Below are positions 42,871-56,160 of a DNA stretch of 64,000 bases, one piece after another (position 1 is the stretch's first letter; each line of letters opens with the position of its first letter). A program made the translations under genes and the position numbers. This DNA is from Megalonaias nervosa. Its lineage: Eukaryota > Mollusca > Bivalvia > Unionida > Unionidae. The notes under the pieces were generated by a model. That model was not told where the DNA came from. It did not search any database and saw only the letters and a list, made by a program, of their open reading frames with translations. The stretch is taken from the NCBI GenBank assembly GCA_016617855.1, contig JAECUM010006818.1, positions 1 through 64,000 on the forward strand. Reading direction: 5' to 3'.

Positions 42871-43745
42871 GTACCATCAAACCGATTTGCCCGATGTCTC
42901 TCATTTGGCCACCGAAAATCGTGGCTACAAATATTTGTCTTTTCCAAATTTACTTGGGTCGTGCCATTGACTTCCAAATCGAGCAATGAGTTAGTGCGAG
43001 CCCTCAAACTGGTGTTGAACCAAAGCGGGCGTCACCCTCTTGGATGGCAAACCGACAAAAGTACCGAATTTCTGAACCAAGCTTTCCAAAAAGAATTGAA
43101 GAAGAGTGACATATATTTGTTCACCACCGAGAATCTAGAAACCAAAGCCAGCATCGTCGAACGTTTTCAACGCACCTTGAAAGAACTCATGTGGAAATAT
43201 TTTACGCATCAACACACTCTCATGTACATCGATGTCTTGCCACACCTAGTCCAATCGTACAACCAATCCTACCATCGGAGCATCGGACGCGCCCCCCGCG
43301 AAGTGACTCCCGACAACGATGCGACCGTCTTCGAGCGCCTTTTTGGTACGTCCCCGACAGTGATTGTCCCCAAGAAAGGTGGAGTGTTGGCAGAAGGAGA
43401 TTGGGTGCGCATTGGCAAAACCAAATGAACTTTCGACAAAGGTTACTTACCCAGCTGGACCACCAAATTGTTTCGTGTCACTGAACGCGTGTGTGGCCGT
43501 CTTTCTCCCGTCTATAAATTGGAAGACATGAACGGGGAAGTGTTAAAAGGAACGTTTTACTTGCCAGAGTTACAACGTGTGACCAAAAAAAAGACGAGGT
43601 ATATGAGATCGAAAGCATTCTCGATCGAAGAACCCAAAAAGTGGGAAAACGACCTATCAAAGAAGTCCAAGTACATTGGAAAGAATATCCACCCAGTTTT
43701 GGCCATTGGATCGACGCTTCGCTATTCATCGACTATAAAAAGAAG
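42871..43745 (+). pseudogene. Nested Maverick integrase with C-terminal chromodomain
   Basis: The gene begins inside the catalytic core; the N-terminal zinc-binding region is missing. All three catalytic positions are visible: Asp in YHQTDLPDVSHLATENRGY (~42876-42930), Asp in GWQTDKSTEFLNQ (~43043) and Glu in SIVERFQRTLKEL (~43150). A small deletion near 42945 and a stop at 43426 break it. After GKTK the frame moves to GDWVRIG and KLFRVTERVCGRLSPVYKLE. It ends with a chromodomain-like VQVHWKEYPPSFGHWID (~43670-43720). Chromodomains in such integrases steer insertion to chromatin. Confidence 0.8.
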
Positions 43746-43753
43746 TGACCATC

Positions 43754-44158
43754 ATGCCCTTCAACACAGCCTCAGCTACCGCAATGACCACTCCTTCCCC
43801 CAGTTCTTCTGTGCAAGATCTACAAAAGCAACCCTTGTGGGTGTGGTGTGGAGAACGTGTGCATAAAACGCAAATTGTCTTTTTCTGCCAAATCTTTGTG
43901 GTGTATTGCGTCATCGGTTCTGCCATTGCCAATTTGAGTTTGCAAGAAGGAGACAAACATTTGTGGACTATTTTACTCAGCAGTTGGATCGGTTACCTTC
44001 TTATCCATACGTCTCTGAAATATTCCTCGAATGGGAACAACAACGGGAGCTTTGCGTCCAACGTCAGTTCCCTTTCCAACAATCAGCATAACAATCCTCA
44101 TTTAGACACTCCTCTGACTTCCAGCGACGTCTTGGACACAAGAACTCTGGAATTATGA
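43754..44158 (+). CDS. Two-transmembrane protein, nested Maverick, intact
   Basis: ATG 43754 opens MPFNTASATAMTTPSPSSSV, and the frame runs to TGA 44156-44158. Two hydrophobic segments, IVFFCQIFVVYCVIGSAIA and LWTILLSSWIGYLLIHTS, flank a short loop, and an Asn/Ser-rich tail follows. Similar proteins sit before the penton gene in other Mavericks. The stop overlaps the next start as ATGA, which suggests coupled translation. Confidence 0.55.
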   Translation: MPFNTASATAMTTPSPSSSVQDLQKQPLWVWCGERVHKTQIVFFCQIFVVYCVIGSAIANLSLQEGDKHLWTILLSSWIGYLLIHTSLKYSSNGNNNGSFASNVSSLSNNQHNNPHLDTPLTSSDVLDTRTLEL

Positions 44159-45032
44159 ACAACCAATTTTACTTAACGTTACCCAGTGACAGTTCCATAG
44201 AGGTGTTTCCCAATAACCTCAGGCCATTCAACTGGATCACGAAACCCATTGGGAAGTGGCTTTAGTGGAAATGATTCACCCTACACAAATCAAAAACATC
44301 GTCGAAAATCAAAACACTTTTACGGTAGAAGTTCATGACGAGCAAGTGCAACAACACTTTGATGGACGCGCCAGTGTATGTGACTCTATAAAATCACAAG
44401 ACCCCAAAACTAAACGGACCACTTATCGGTTGAAAATTTCCCCAGGCTATTATTTTAGTGGTCAACATTTGGTGAACGCCATTGCTAACAGGTTTAATGC
44501 AACGTTTGGTAAAATTTTGGAGAAAACCAGAAAAAGTGTCACGATCGAATACCACAAAACAGCTCTTCGCCCACTAATCTAATTTTCAGAGGACAAATTA
44601 TTGGCCATTACATTTTGTCCTGAATTGTATGACATTTTGGGTGGAGGCCCCAAGTTGATCAAGATTAGAAACGAAATACCAGCAGTCACCAGTAACTCGG
44701 ATTTTATGAAATATTTTAGATTCCCTGTAGAAATGAACCAAGGACTGAATTTGATCTTTGCGTACTCCGATGTGGCGGAGTAAAACGTGGTGGGACACAC
44801 CTCCGTACCGTTACTGCGTATCGATCCTTTCAAAGTGGATTCTGCCAGGAACGCTGACGAGGAAGGTGGAAACACCTATCACGTTCACCGCGAATTTGTA
44901 CATCCTCACTATTTGCCCGTCAATAAGTCGAATTTCGACACTGTCATCATTGGTATAAAAGGAGATCTGGGACAAAATATTTCATTCACCAAAGAGAAAG
45001 TGAAACTCCATTTTCGAAAACGATTACTCTAA
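44155..45032 (+). pseudogene. Nested Maverick penton-like minor capsid protein
   Basis: ATG 44155 opens MNNQFYLTLPSDSSIEVFPN. A frame change at ~44265 leads to WEVALVEMIHPTQIKN, then KISPGYYFSGQHLVNAIANR (~44430-44490), a break near 44580, FRFPVEMNQGLNLIFAYSDV (~44715-44780), another break, and the final segment with FVHPHYLPVNKSNFDTVIIG and VKLHFRKRLL (to 45032). These are the start, middle and end signatures of the single jelly-roll penton-like protein of Mavericks. Three frame changes make it inactive. Confidence 0.8.
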
Positions 45033-45045
45033 CCCTTTGTCAGTT

Positions 45046-45369
45046 ATGTATCCTGTGTACCAAGGAGTCGCTCGACAGCAAGGACATGGTTTAGAAGATA
45101 TGCTAAAATCAGCCTTTCGTTCGGTGGTTCCCGTTTTGAAACCTATGGTGACACGGGGATTGCACGCCTTGAAAGATGCCGCGTTGACGCAAGGTAAAGA
45201 ATTTCTCCAAAATGCCATCATTGACAAACAAAATCCTAACGAAGCTTTATTGAGAGCAGGCAAAAATATCTTGCTTCAAACGGGCAAAGACATTTTGGGC
45301 CGACGAAAAACTCCTATAAATGCCCTGGGCGATGCCGAGTCAGGCATTCCTGCTATCTTTTGTCTTTAG
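45046..45369 (+). CDS. pX-like basic protein, nested Maverick, intact
   Basis: ATG 45046 opens MYPVYQGVARQQGHGLEDML. The 107 codons include a QGHGLEDM motif like the GDGLG start of related proteins, a helical Arg/Lys/Ala-rich middle (MVTRGLHALKDAALTQGKEF) and no frameshift. It follows the penton-like gene by 13 bp. Elements A and B have a distant counterpart in the same relation to the capsid genes. In other Mavericks a major capsid gene would be expected near here, but none is visible. Confidence 0.6.
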   Translation: MYPVYQGVARQQGHGLEDMLKSAFRSVVPVLKPMVTRGLHALKDAALTQGKEFLQNAIIDKQNPNEALLRAGKNILLQTGKDILGRRKTPINALGDAESGIPAIFCL

Positions 45370-45672
45370 CTAGGAAACGTAGTGTACATCAATGGCTTCA
45401 TGACTTCCATCAGTGGAAATCTCACATGATTTCACAACGTTGTCACGCTTGTCATAAAAAGTTTGTTTAATGTTATTGTTAATTGTTAGTAGTTAATTGT
45501 TTGTTGAATAAAAGATGTTGTGTTTTGAAAAAATGTTTCTGTCGTTTGTTTTCAAAAACACTGTGAATATATCCTCTTTGACTTTCTCTCTATCCCTCAC
45601 TATGACATTAGCTATCATAACGTTCAGACTCAACAAAAACCCCAGTAGAGATGTGTTCTATCGCGTCCGCGT
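45370..45672. other. Intergenic, with AATAAA signal
   Basis: It contains AATAAA at 45507-45512, a likely poly(A) signal for the rightward capsid gene cluster, and otherwise nothing recognised. The expected major capsid gene is absent. Confidence 0.5.
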
Positions 45673-45680
45673 TTGAACCA

Positions 45681-45690
45681 TATAAAGCGG
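45681..45690 (+). promoter_or_regulatory. Promoter cassette 1 (TATAAAGCGG)
   Basis: TATAAAGCGG, with CAGTCTGGCCACCCATGGTT about 20 bases on, lies 58 bases before ATG 45739. The same module recurs at 46430 and 47482. Confidence 0.7.
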
Positions 45691-45738
45691 GTTGGTCTCC
45701 AGTCTGGCCACCCATGGTTGGCTCGTCTACCTTTGAAC

Positions 45739-46096
45739 ATGCCTTCCAGACTAGCCAAGCTGAACGAAGCTTACGTGAATTTACATCGTGTCAGGCTAAA
45801 CCTGATACCAAAACGTGAAGATACAGAGAATGTCAGGATGTTATTAATAGCCCAAGACCTGGTAGAAGAGGTCTTCAGAGAGAAAATCAAGAAAGGGCAA
45901 GAAGAGTGTCCAGAGAAGTACAGACTTCAGAAACAGAGACCAGCAGCAGCAGGAGCAACAGCAGCAGCAAGAACCAGACAGAGCTTTTGTTGACTGTCGT
46001 GTGGACACCAAGGAGTTCTCCTTCTCTTTCCGCAGAAGCAGACCCTATCGTGTAGGAAAGCCTGCCGCCAGACGGGGACGCAATCTTAGACAGTAA
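45739..46096 (+). pseudogene. Cassette gene 1: helical Gln/Arg-rich protein
   Basis: ATG 45739 opens MPSRLAKLNEAYVNLHRVRL, a basic helical protein. One frameshift in the CAG/GCA repeat near 45925 moves the frame to a poly-Gln stretch and a basic end (FRRSRPYRVGKPAARRGRNL) stopping at 46096. The repeat-length change suggests slippage. It has its own promoter module and a histone-type stem-loop 33 bases after the stop. Confidence 0.55.
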
Positions 46097-46128
46097 AACG
46101 ATTGCCATCACTCCCCGTCCACAAAAAC

Positions 46129-46144
46129 AGCCCTTTTCAGGGCT
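46129..46144 (+). terminator. Histone-type 3' stem-loop 1
   Basis: AGCCCTTTTCAGGGCT is a perfect 6-bp stem with a TTTC loop, flanked by ACAAAAAC and ACCACA as in animal histone genes. CGAAAAAAC follows about 15 bases on. Confidence 0.75.
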
Positions 46145-46429
46145 ACCACAATACTTCCGAAAAAACATACTAATTCAATTGCCAAAACAATTGTGTGTTT
46201 ATGTTTTAAAAATAGAAGTGTGTCTATCAGCACTTCGTTTCTTTTGTCAGTAAAAATCCACACTTCGTTTCTCTGTCTTGTCCAATAGTGTATGTCTGTG
46301 TTTCTAAGTAAAAAAGAGTCAACGTGAGTGTTTCTTTAGGTCCGCGCGTTCCATGTTTTTTGGTTATGATATAGGTATTGTAAGTTTTAGTGTCAAGGGA
46401 TGTTTACCTTCACTTTCGTGCTTCAAGTA

Positions 46430-46439
46430 TATAAAGCGG
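46430..46439 (+). promoter_or_regulatory. Promoter cassette 2 (TATAAAGCGG)
   Basis: TATAAAGCGG followed by CGTCAGTCTGGCTACCCATC, 60 bases before ATG 46490. The upstream block CCTTCACTTTCGTGCTTCA matches the one at 47459. Confidence 0.75.
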
Positions 46440-46489
46440 AGCGATCGTCAGTCTGGCTACCCATCGTTGACCTGTTAACTTCGAAGAAG

Positions 46490-46969
46490 ATGAGCAGAAT
46501 CACAAAACTTTTAAAACTTCAGATGCACCTGGAGTATGCCAGACGCCTCCTGGACGAACTGGCCATGGAGGCTATTGCAGAAGAAACCAGGATAGAGGAG
46601 GAGGAAGTAACGAAAAAGAAAGAAGAAGAGAAGGAAAAGAACCGAGGGATCCTGCCTCACCTCATACTAAGACCTGTGTGCGAGGTCAAGCTTGAGGTGA
46701 GGACGCCTCCACAGCTTGTACGAGTTCAACCACAACCAGTGCTGCTACCTCAACCACAGCCACAGCTACAGCCACAACAACAACAACATCCTCGACTCTG
46801 GCATAGAAGACAGAGGGAACAACAAGTGTTCACTATCGCACAAACAGAGGAATGGGATAGTGAAACCACTCAACCTCCCTCTGCACTCCCAAGAGAAAGA
46901 TTGAATTGGGAGCAGGACTGGAGCAGATGTTGTGTCTGTGGGGCCAGACCTGGAAGGTGTCACCATTAG
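46490..46969 (+). CDS. Cassette gene 2: acidic/Gln-rich protein with Cys end
   Basis: ATG 46490 opens MSRITKLLKLQMHLEYARRL, a frame of 159 codons. A Glu/Lys coiled coil follows (RIEEEEVTKKKEEEKEKNRG), then a Gln/Pro repeat region and a C-terminal CCVCGARPGRCHH, a possible small zinc knuckle. Its start resembles cassette gene 1 (basic helix after the start). It ends with its own stem-loop 32 bases downstream. The function is unknown. The frame is intact. Confidence 0.6.
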   Translation: MSRITKLLKLQMHLEYARRLLDELAMEAIAEETRIEEEEVTKKKEEEKEKNRGILPHLILRPVCEVKLEVRTPPQLVRVQPQPVLLPQPQPQLQPQQQQHPRLWHRRQREQQVFTIAQTEEWDSETTQPPSALPRERLNWEQDWSRCCVCGARPGRCHH

Positions 46970-47000
46970 CCATGTGCATCTGAAGTTTGAAAGGTAAAAC

Positions 47001-47016
47001 AGCCCTTCTCAGGGTT
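47001..47016 (+). terminator. Histone-type 3' stem-loop 2
   Basis: AGCCCTTCTCAGGGTT has a 6-bp stem with one G-U pair and a TCTC loop. TAGAAAAGAT follows at 47029-47038. Confidence 0.65.
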
Positions 47017-47104
47017 AAGCAGATCTCTAGAAAAGATAGACTATTCAAGTTGCCAATTTGTGTGAACGTAGAATAGTATGACTATAGACACTCACTAATT
47101 TACT

Positions 47105-47430
47105 GATGTGTGTGTGTATGTGTGTGTTTTGTGTTAGCGTACGTTTGTGTGGATAGTAGAGTGTGTGTTTTTTCTTCTCTTCCCGTTTGTGTGGATAGTA
47201 TAGTGTGTGTGTTTTATGCATTCGCGTCCTTTTGTGTGGATAGTAGGTATGGTGTGTTTTTTCTTCTCTTCCCGTCTGTGTGGATAGTAAGTATGGTGTG
47301 TTTACACGCGTTCCCGTACGTTTGTGTGGATCGTAAGTATGATGTGTTTTATGCGTTCCCGTCCGTTTGTGTGGATAGTAGATAATGTGGGTTATATGCA
47401 TTCGCGTTAGGTTGTGTGGATAGTAGATAA
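47105..47430 (+). repeat. Minisatellite with ~45-bp period
   Basis: Seven imperfect units share GTGTGGATAGTA (starts near 47147, 47189, 47234, 47278, 47323, 47369 and 47413) followed by TGTGTGTTT-rich sequence and CGTTCCCGT-like text. It fills the gap between stem-loop 2 and promoter cassette 3. The open frame on its minus strand comes from the repeat and is not a gene. Confidence 0.85.
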
Positions 47431-47481
47431 TATGTGAAGTGAGTGTAAGGGATGTTTTCCTTCACGTCCGTGCTTCACGGA

Positions 47482-47491
47482 TATAAAGCGG
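47482..47491 (+). promoter_or_regulatory. Promoter cassette 3 (TATAAAGCGG)
   Basis: TATAAAGCGG followed by CGTCAATCTGGCTACCTGCG, 58 bases before ATG 47540. The upstream block CCTTCACGTCCGTGCTTCA is nearly the same as in cassette 2. Confidence 0.75.
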
Positions 47492-47539
47492 AGGGCTCGT
47501 CAATCTGGCTACCTGCGTTGACTAGTCAACACCTTTCAA

Positions 47540-48064
47540 ATGAACGTGTTTAACGAGTTAAAACACAGTTGGTTCTGGATGATGGATGGGGAAAGACTTC
47601 AACAGGAATGGAGGTTCCCAGGGAGTATAGACTTTGCGATTAGCCTGAAAGTAGCCAGAGATCTGTTGCAAGGCCTGATAGAGGAGGAAGTAGAGAGGTT
47701 AAGAGGCTTCATCGATTCTAAATATGTGAGAGTGGGCACCTTGAAGCAAAGCCTTGATGTTGTCATCGAAGTGAGATGCTTTTTGCAAGATATATTTAAT
47801 TTGACAGATTGGTCTTTTGTCAAATGGGGTTTAGACCAGTTGAAGAAAGCGGAAGACATGATGAAAAAGGTATTGGAAGAAGTGAAGAAGATTAAAGAGA
47901 CATGGGCAAAAGAGAGAAAGGACAAAGAAAACAAAAAGAAAGAGGAGTTTGAGAGACTGAACAATAACTGGATCAAGGTACAGGAAAAATTTAGAGCTAT
48001 AGGATATCCTGACTGGATGCCAGAGAAAGTAAAGAAGAAGAAGAAAGGAATTATAGGAAAGTGA
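47540..48064 (+). CDS. Cassette gene 3: coiled-coil protein, intact
   Basis: ATG 47540 opens MNVFNELKHSWFWMMDGERL, a frame of 174 codons. An N-terminal helical domain (KVARDLLQGLIEEEVERLRG) is followed by a Lys/Glu coiled coil from about residue 110 and a very basic end (KVKKKKKGIIGK). It is not a histone despite the histone-type 3' end 44 bases downstream. The function is unknown; it may be a nucleic-acid-binding or core protein. Confidence 0.65.
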   Translation: MNVFNELKHSWFWMMDGERLQQEWRFPGSIDFAISLKVARDLLQGLIEEEVERLRGFIDSKYVRVGTLKQSLDVVIEVRCFLQDIFNLTDWSFVKWGLDQLKKAEDMMKKVLEEVKKIKETWAKERKDKENKKKEEFERLNNNWIKVQEKFRAIGYPDWMPEKVKKKKKGIIGK

Positions 48065-48107
48065 GACAGTGGTGGAAGAAATGGAGAACATAGAAGAAGA
48101 ACCCAAG

Positions 48108-48123
48108 GGCCCTTTTCAGGGCC
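48108..48123 (+). terminator. Histone-type 3' stem-loop 3
   Basis: GGCCCTTTTCAGGGCC is a textbook histone stem-loop: 6-bp stem, TTTC loop, CCCAAG before and ACTTCA after. The purine-rich CGAAAAGA lies at 48137-48144. It is at the inner edge of the right inverted repeat and has a mirror copy at 32324. Confidence 0.85.
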
Positions 48124-48483
48124 ACTTCATATGCCTCGAAAAGATTTATTCTTTCTTGCCTATATGCTATATATGTGTTGTATATGTCTCTTTCTCCCTT
48201 GTATTTGTCCCTACCTAGAGTAGCTGCGCGTAGTCAGGTCAGCCACTTGCAACATTGTTGCAAGTGTCCAGTACCGTGACGTCATCCCACCTGTTCCATT
48301 CCTATTGTCTCTAAACTCAATCTTGAGGCTATCGTGCCGGGACCGTTTTTTAACATAGAAGTCTACGTGAGGCTATAGTGCCTGACTTGTGCCACTTGAG
48401 GCTATAAATCTTGAGGCTATAGTGCCAGGACCTGTTTTTAACATTACGGTCTGCGTGAGGCTATATCGCCCCCTATTACTACT
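48108..48483 (-). repeat. Right terminal inverted repeat of the nested Maverick
   Basis: This is the reverse complement of 31851-32339 apart from the shorter centre. The tip TATTACTACT is followed by the target duplication copy ATCGTT (48484-48489). Local blocks with TTGAGGCTATAGTGCC are repeated within it. Confidence 0.85.
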
Positions 48484-49017
48484 ATCGTTGCCTAGCATTG
48501 ATGGACGCGATGCAAATGCCAAGTTGAAATTTTCATTCATTGATGCAACTGCGTCCCCGACTGCATTTAGTGTTACGTTTCTGTCCTCTGGATGATCAGT
48601 TGTGTCCTTGGCAAACATCATTGATGGACCAGTTGATCTTGAGTAATCATCGTTGTATCTTGCAAGGCCAAGTATTGTTGTGGCAACGTCGACGTCGTTC
48701 TGGCAAACTTCAGTTTCTCGACCATCAATGTTGTATGCGGCACTTTTGAATAACACCATAATACCATTATTAACAAAACCAACTCGATCACCAATTCCGT
48801 AATCTGTATTATCTAATTTTAAAAGTCTACCTTCGATCTCAATGAATGCTTCAGCGGGTAAGAAATATCTTCTTGTATCCTGAACTTGTAATTCGATTCT
48901 TTCACGTTCGTCAGGTACACGTGCGTCATAAGAATAATACTCATAATCGCGCACAGACTCATCTTTGAGTACCGGTGCGTCCATGTCGAATGCGAGATCA
49001 GACATACGCTTGAACAT
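48484..49017 (-). pseudogene. Element B major capsid candidate, N-terminal part right of the nested Maverick
   Basis: The gene starts at 49017 with MFKRMSDLAFDMDAPVLKDE, nearly the same as element A. The frame is open to the insertion and contains RYFLPAEAFIEIEGRLLKLD, RVGFVNNGIMVLFKSAAYNI and DVATTILGLARYNDDYSRS. The Maverick interrupts after PSMLGND, and the frame resumes at 31850. The strands-and-loops pattern and context suggest a double jelly-roll capsid protein. The split is clean, with no extra lesions in this part. Confidence 0.75.
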
Positions 49018-49022
49018 TTTTA

Positions 49023-49420
49023 TTATAATTGTGTTTTTCTAACACGAAAACCACTTCCTGCTACCAGACTAGCAATTATATTTTTCTCTTTTTCACCAGC
49101 CATCGATGGCAGCACCATTGCTGCTAGTTGTTCATTCGCAGCTTGATATATTATCTCACTGATGTTTGCTGTCATAATTTCAGTGCTGGGTAATTTTATT
49201 GGCTGAGGTTTTCCTCGTATTAATCGTGATAGTCTATCTTTGATTGCCGAAAACGCTTTACCGGCAACGTCTCCGGCAGCACTAATACCTTTATCACTAA
49301 CAACGTCGATGGCTTTCATTCCCAGTTGCTTTACAATCGGTACTGCCTTTGGGGCTATCCTTCTAAATATACTTTGAACAATATCACCGAGTCCATCTCC
49401 ATAGTACGCTTTATATGTAG
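49023..49420 (-). pseudogene. Element B pX-like basic protein
   Basis: The frame contains AYYGDGLGDIVQSIFRRIAP, KAIDVVSDKGISAAGDVAGK, AFSAIKDRLSRLIRGKPQPI and a C-terminal MAGEKEKNIIASLVAGSGFR. No ATG is visible in the frame upstream, so the start is lost or lies beyond a frame change. GDGLG is typical of the pX-like proteins of these elements. It ends 6 bp before the capsid gene start, as in element A. Confidence 0.65.
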
Positions 49421-49499
49421 GTAATCGCGAATGATCACCCTGACCATGGTCGGTCCACGGTGAGCATTATGTATAATCGTCTTATTTTCTTGTCACTGA

Positions 49500-50413
49500 T
49501 CTAATTTTATACCCTTAATCAATCACTGCGGTAATCATCGGCAATTTCATCGATGAGGAATCGATAAACATTAATATCCATGATACTATCTGTAAATAAT
49601 CGTTGACAAATAGTAGCTGCTTCATTAATGATTTCTGGGGAATTATTACCAGCTCGTTTTCCGCCAATCAGAATTTCTAATCATTCAACATTGGCAAGGA
49701 CGTTATCGGAACATGGAGTAACAAGGCCACTTCCCCTGGTACCTGTACCAGTACCACTTTCAGTTGTTTCTTCTTCATCAGTAAAATGTGGGCTGTATTC
49801 CGATGAGGAAGCTCTTTCAGCCTCTTTGACTCGTCTCTCAAAATGTTCAAAATCGCTTCTGTATTTATCGGCGATTCTAGGTATGTCACCAGACTTTCGA
49901 AATACAAAAGGAACCCAATTTTTTTCTGAAACACTAGCGATATTTGGATTTAATATTTTATCACGACGTGGATATCCCCCGCGGCAAGCGCTATAGAGTT
50001 TTCTCGAAGCATCATACGACCCTCTTCGGTAAATCGGACTGATGGTTTTGGTTTTGATTTTAGTTTTGGTTTTGGTGTAACAAGATCTCTTACATCGCCG
50101 ACCTTCTCACGAACTATGTGCACTCTCAAGTACTTGTTGTACTTCTTGTAATTGTGGCTGAGCCGCAGCTATTTCTCCCAGAAATTCTCGCAGAATCTTT
50201 TTTGCTTTCTTAGTTCGCTCTGCTATTTTTCCAGTTGCTGCAACGGTTTTCTCTAAGAAGACTTTTAGTAGTCTTTGTAACAGGTTTAAACAATTCTTCT
50301 GCTTGTTGACGCACTTGTAATTTTTGTTTGACAGAATTTCTCACGGGTAGATATTTCTTAATTGCCTCTAGTCGCTCTCGAGCTAATCTTGCTGAATGAG
50401 CTTCACCAGTCAT
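49500..50413 (-). pseudogene. Element B terminal structural gene
   Basis: ATG 50411-50413 opens MTGEAHSARLARERLEAIKK, then SVKQKLQVRQQAEELFKPVT and a Ser/Lys coiled region with a frame change at ~50270. The second half (49677-49934) contains FEHFERRVKEAERASSSEY, and the conserved LEILIGGKRAGNNSPEIINE lies at ~49620-49680 after a stop. The last residues YRFLIDEIADD lie near 49530. It is the first gene inside the right inverted repeat. The gene is unique to this element family, and its function is not known. Confidence 0.65.
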
Positions 50414-50444
50414 TATTGATATAATAGTTATTTAAATACAGTAG

Positions 50445-50681
50445 CAGAGAGGGTGAACGACCGCGCGTACGTGTCCGACACGCAAACGAACGCGCATAAA
50501 AATTTGAAATCAAAATGTCAGCGATAAAATAACAAAGTGAGCTAACACAATTTCGAGAGACTCTCGATCGGTTAGAAACTTTGGTTTGGAATTATTGACC
50601 TTGTATTTCATTTTCGTAGGATTCCTTATTTTGAGAAAATAACGGACAACCAATTAGAGTCCGTTCACCCTCTCTGCTGCT
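50445..50681 (-). repeat. Right terminal inverted repeat of element B
   Basis: This is the reverse complement of 20915-21140. The outer end reads CACCCTCTCTGCTGCT. A secondary copy of AGCAGAGAGGGTGAACGA in direct sense lies at 50444-50461, inside the repeat. Confidence 0.85.
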
Positions 50682-55599
<4,918 letters not shown>

Positions 55600-55600
<1 letters not shown>

Positions 55601-56160
55601 TAATAGTCTAATATAGTCATTACATTGTCACAAAGCTAAAACAAAACTCTTTTTATTAAACTCAACATTCCAAATGACAACAATTGGTGGAATAAGGTAT
55701 ACTCTGTTCTCTATAAAATTAAATTGGATACAAAATTATGGTGGCTCCAGTTCAGAAATAACCATGACATTGACTACAAACAGTTCTCAATTCAAAATTG
55801 GTTTCGTAGTTGATTAAAGATATTCTTTCTGTAATAGTGAGGACAAAAACGATGAAACATTTATTTTGCGACTGTGTTGTTGTAAAACTTTTTTGGGGTT
55901 GGGTTTTACGTTTTTGTAGAATTGAGATTGGAGCAAATTTCGAGATTTCTGAAAATCTTATTTTATTTGGAGATTTCAAATGTTGTAAATCTAATATTAT
56001 CTTTAGCAAAATATATTATATTTAGGTCGAAATATCAAAACAAAAAACCAGACCTGCAAGAGCTCTTCTTGATTTTATATTTCATTTCACATTTGAAACT
56101 TATAAGTCTTATCTGGAAGGTCCAAAGTACAAAAGTTATTTACTAAATGGAATTATGTGG
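55600..56160 (+). pseudogene. LINE reverse transcriptase C-terminal remnant
   Basis: Frames in sequence read LDTKLWWLQFRNNHDIDYKQ (~55720-55780), TMKHLFCDCVVVKLFWGWVL (~55850-55910) and LILFGDFKCC, then RSKYQNKKPDLQELFLILYF (~56025-56090). The HLFxDCxxVxxFW pattern is the zinc-knuckle region after the reverse transcriptase of L1/Tx1-like LINEs. Short frames and stops show it is dead. It could be the tail of the LINE group that moved the SINEs, but nothing shows that. Confidence 0.5.

Larger units (their letters stand above)
31851..48483 (+). mobile_element. Nested Maverick/Polinton (adintovirus-like) element, 16.6 kb
   Basis: The element begins AGTAGTAATAGGGGGCGATA and ends with the reverse complement. 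It has long inverted repeats, a 6-bp duplication, a protein-primed-type DNA polymerase B, packaging ATPase, chromodomain integrase, penton-like and pX-like proteins, a BIR protein and several small proteins, nearly all on the plus strand. I find no major capsid protein and no adenain-like protease, so this copy appears incomplete. Its lineage differs from A and B in codon choice, gene order and polymerase type. It interrupts element B's capsid gene. Confidence 0.9.

Noticed and set aside
47045..47401. 118-codon minus-strand ORF rich in His, Tyr and Thr
   Set aside because: It arises from the ~45-bp minisatellite read in reverse; the codon pattern follows the repeat.
45546..48123. Cassette genes as histone genes
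   Set aside because: The 3' stem-loops are histone-like, but none of the encoded proteins has histone-fold sequence.
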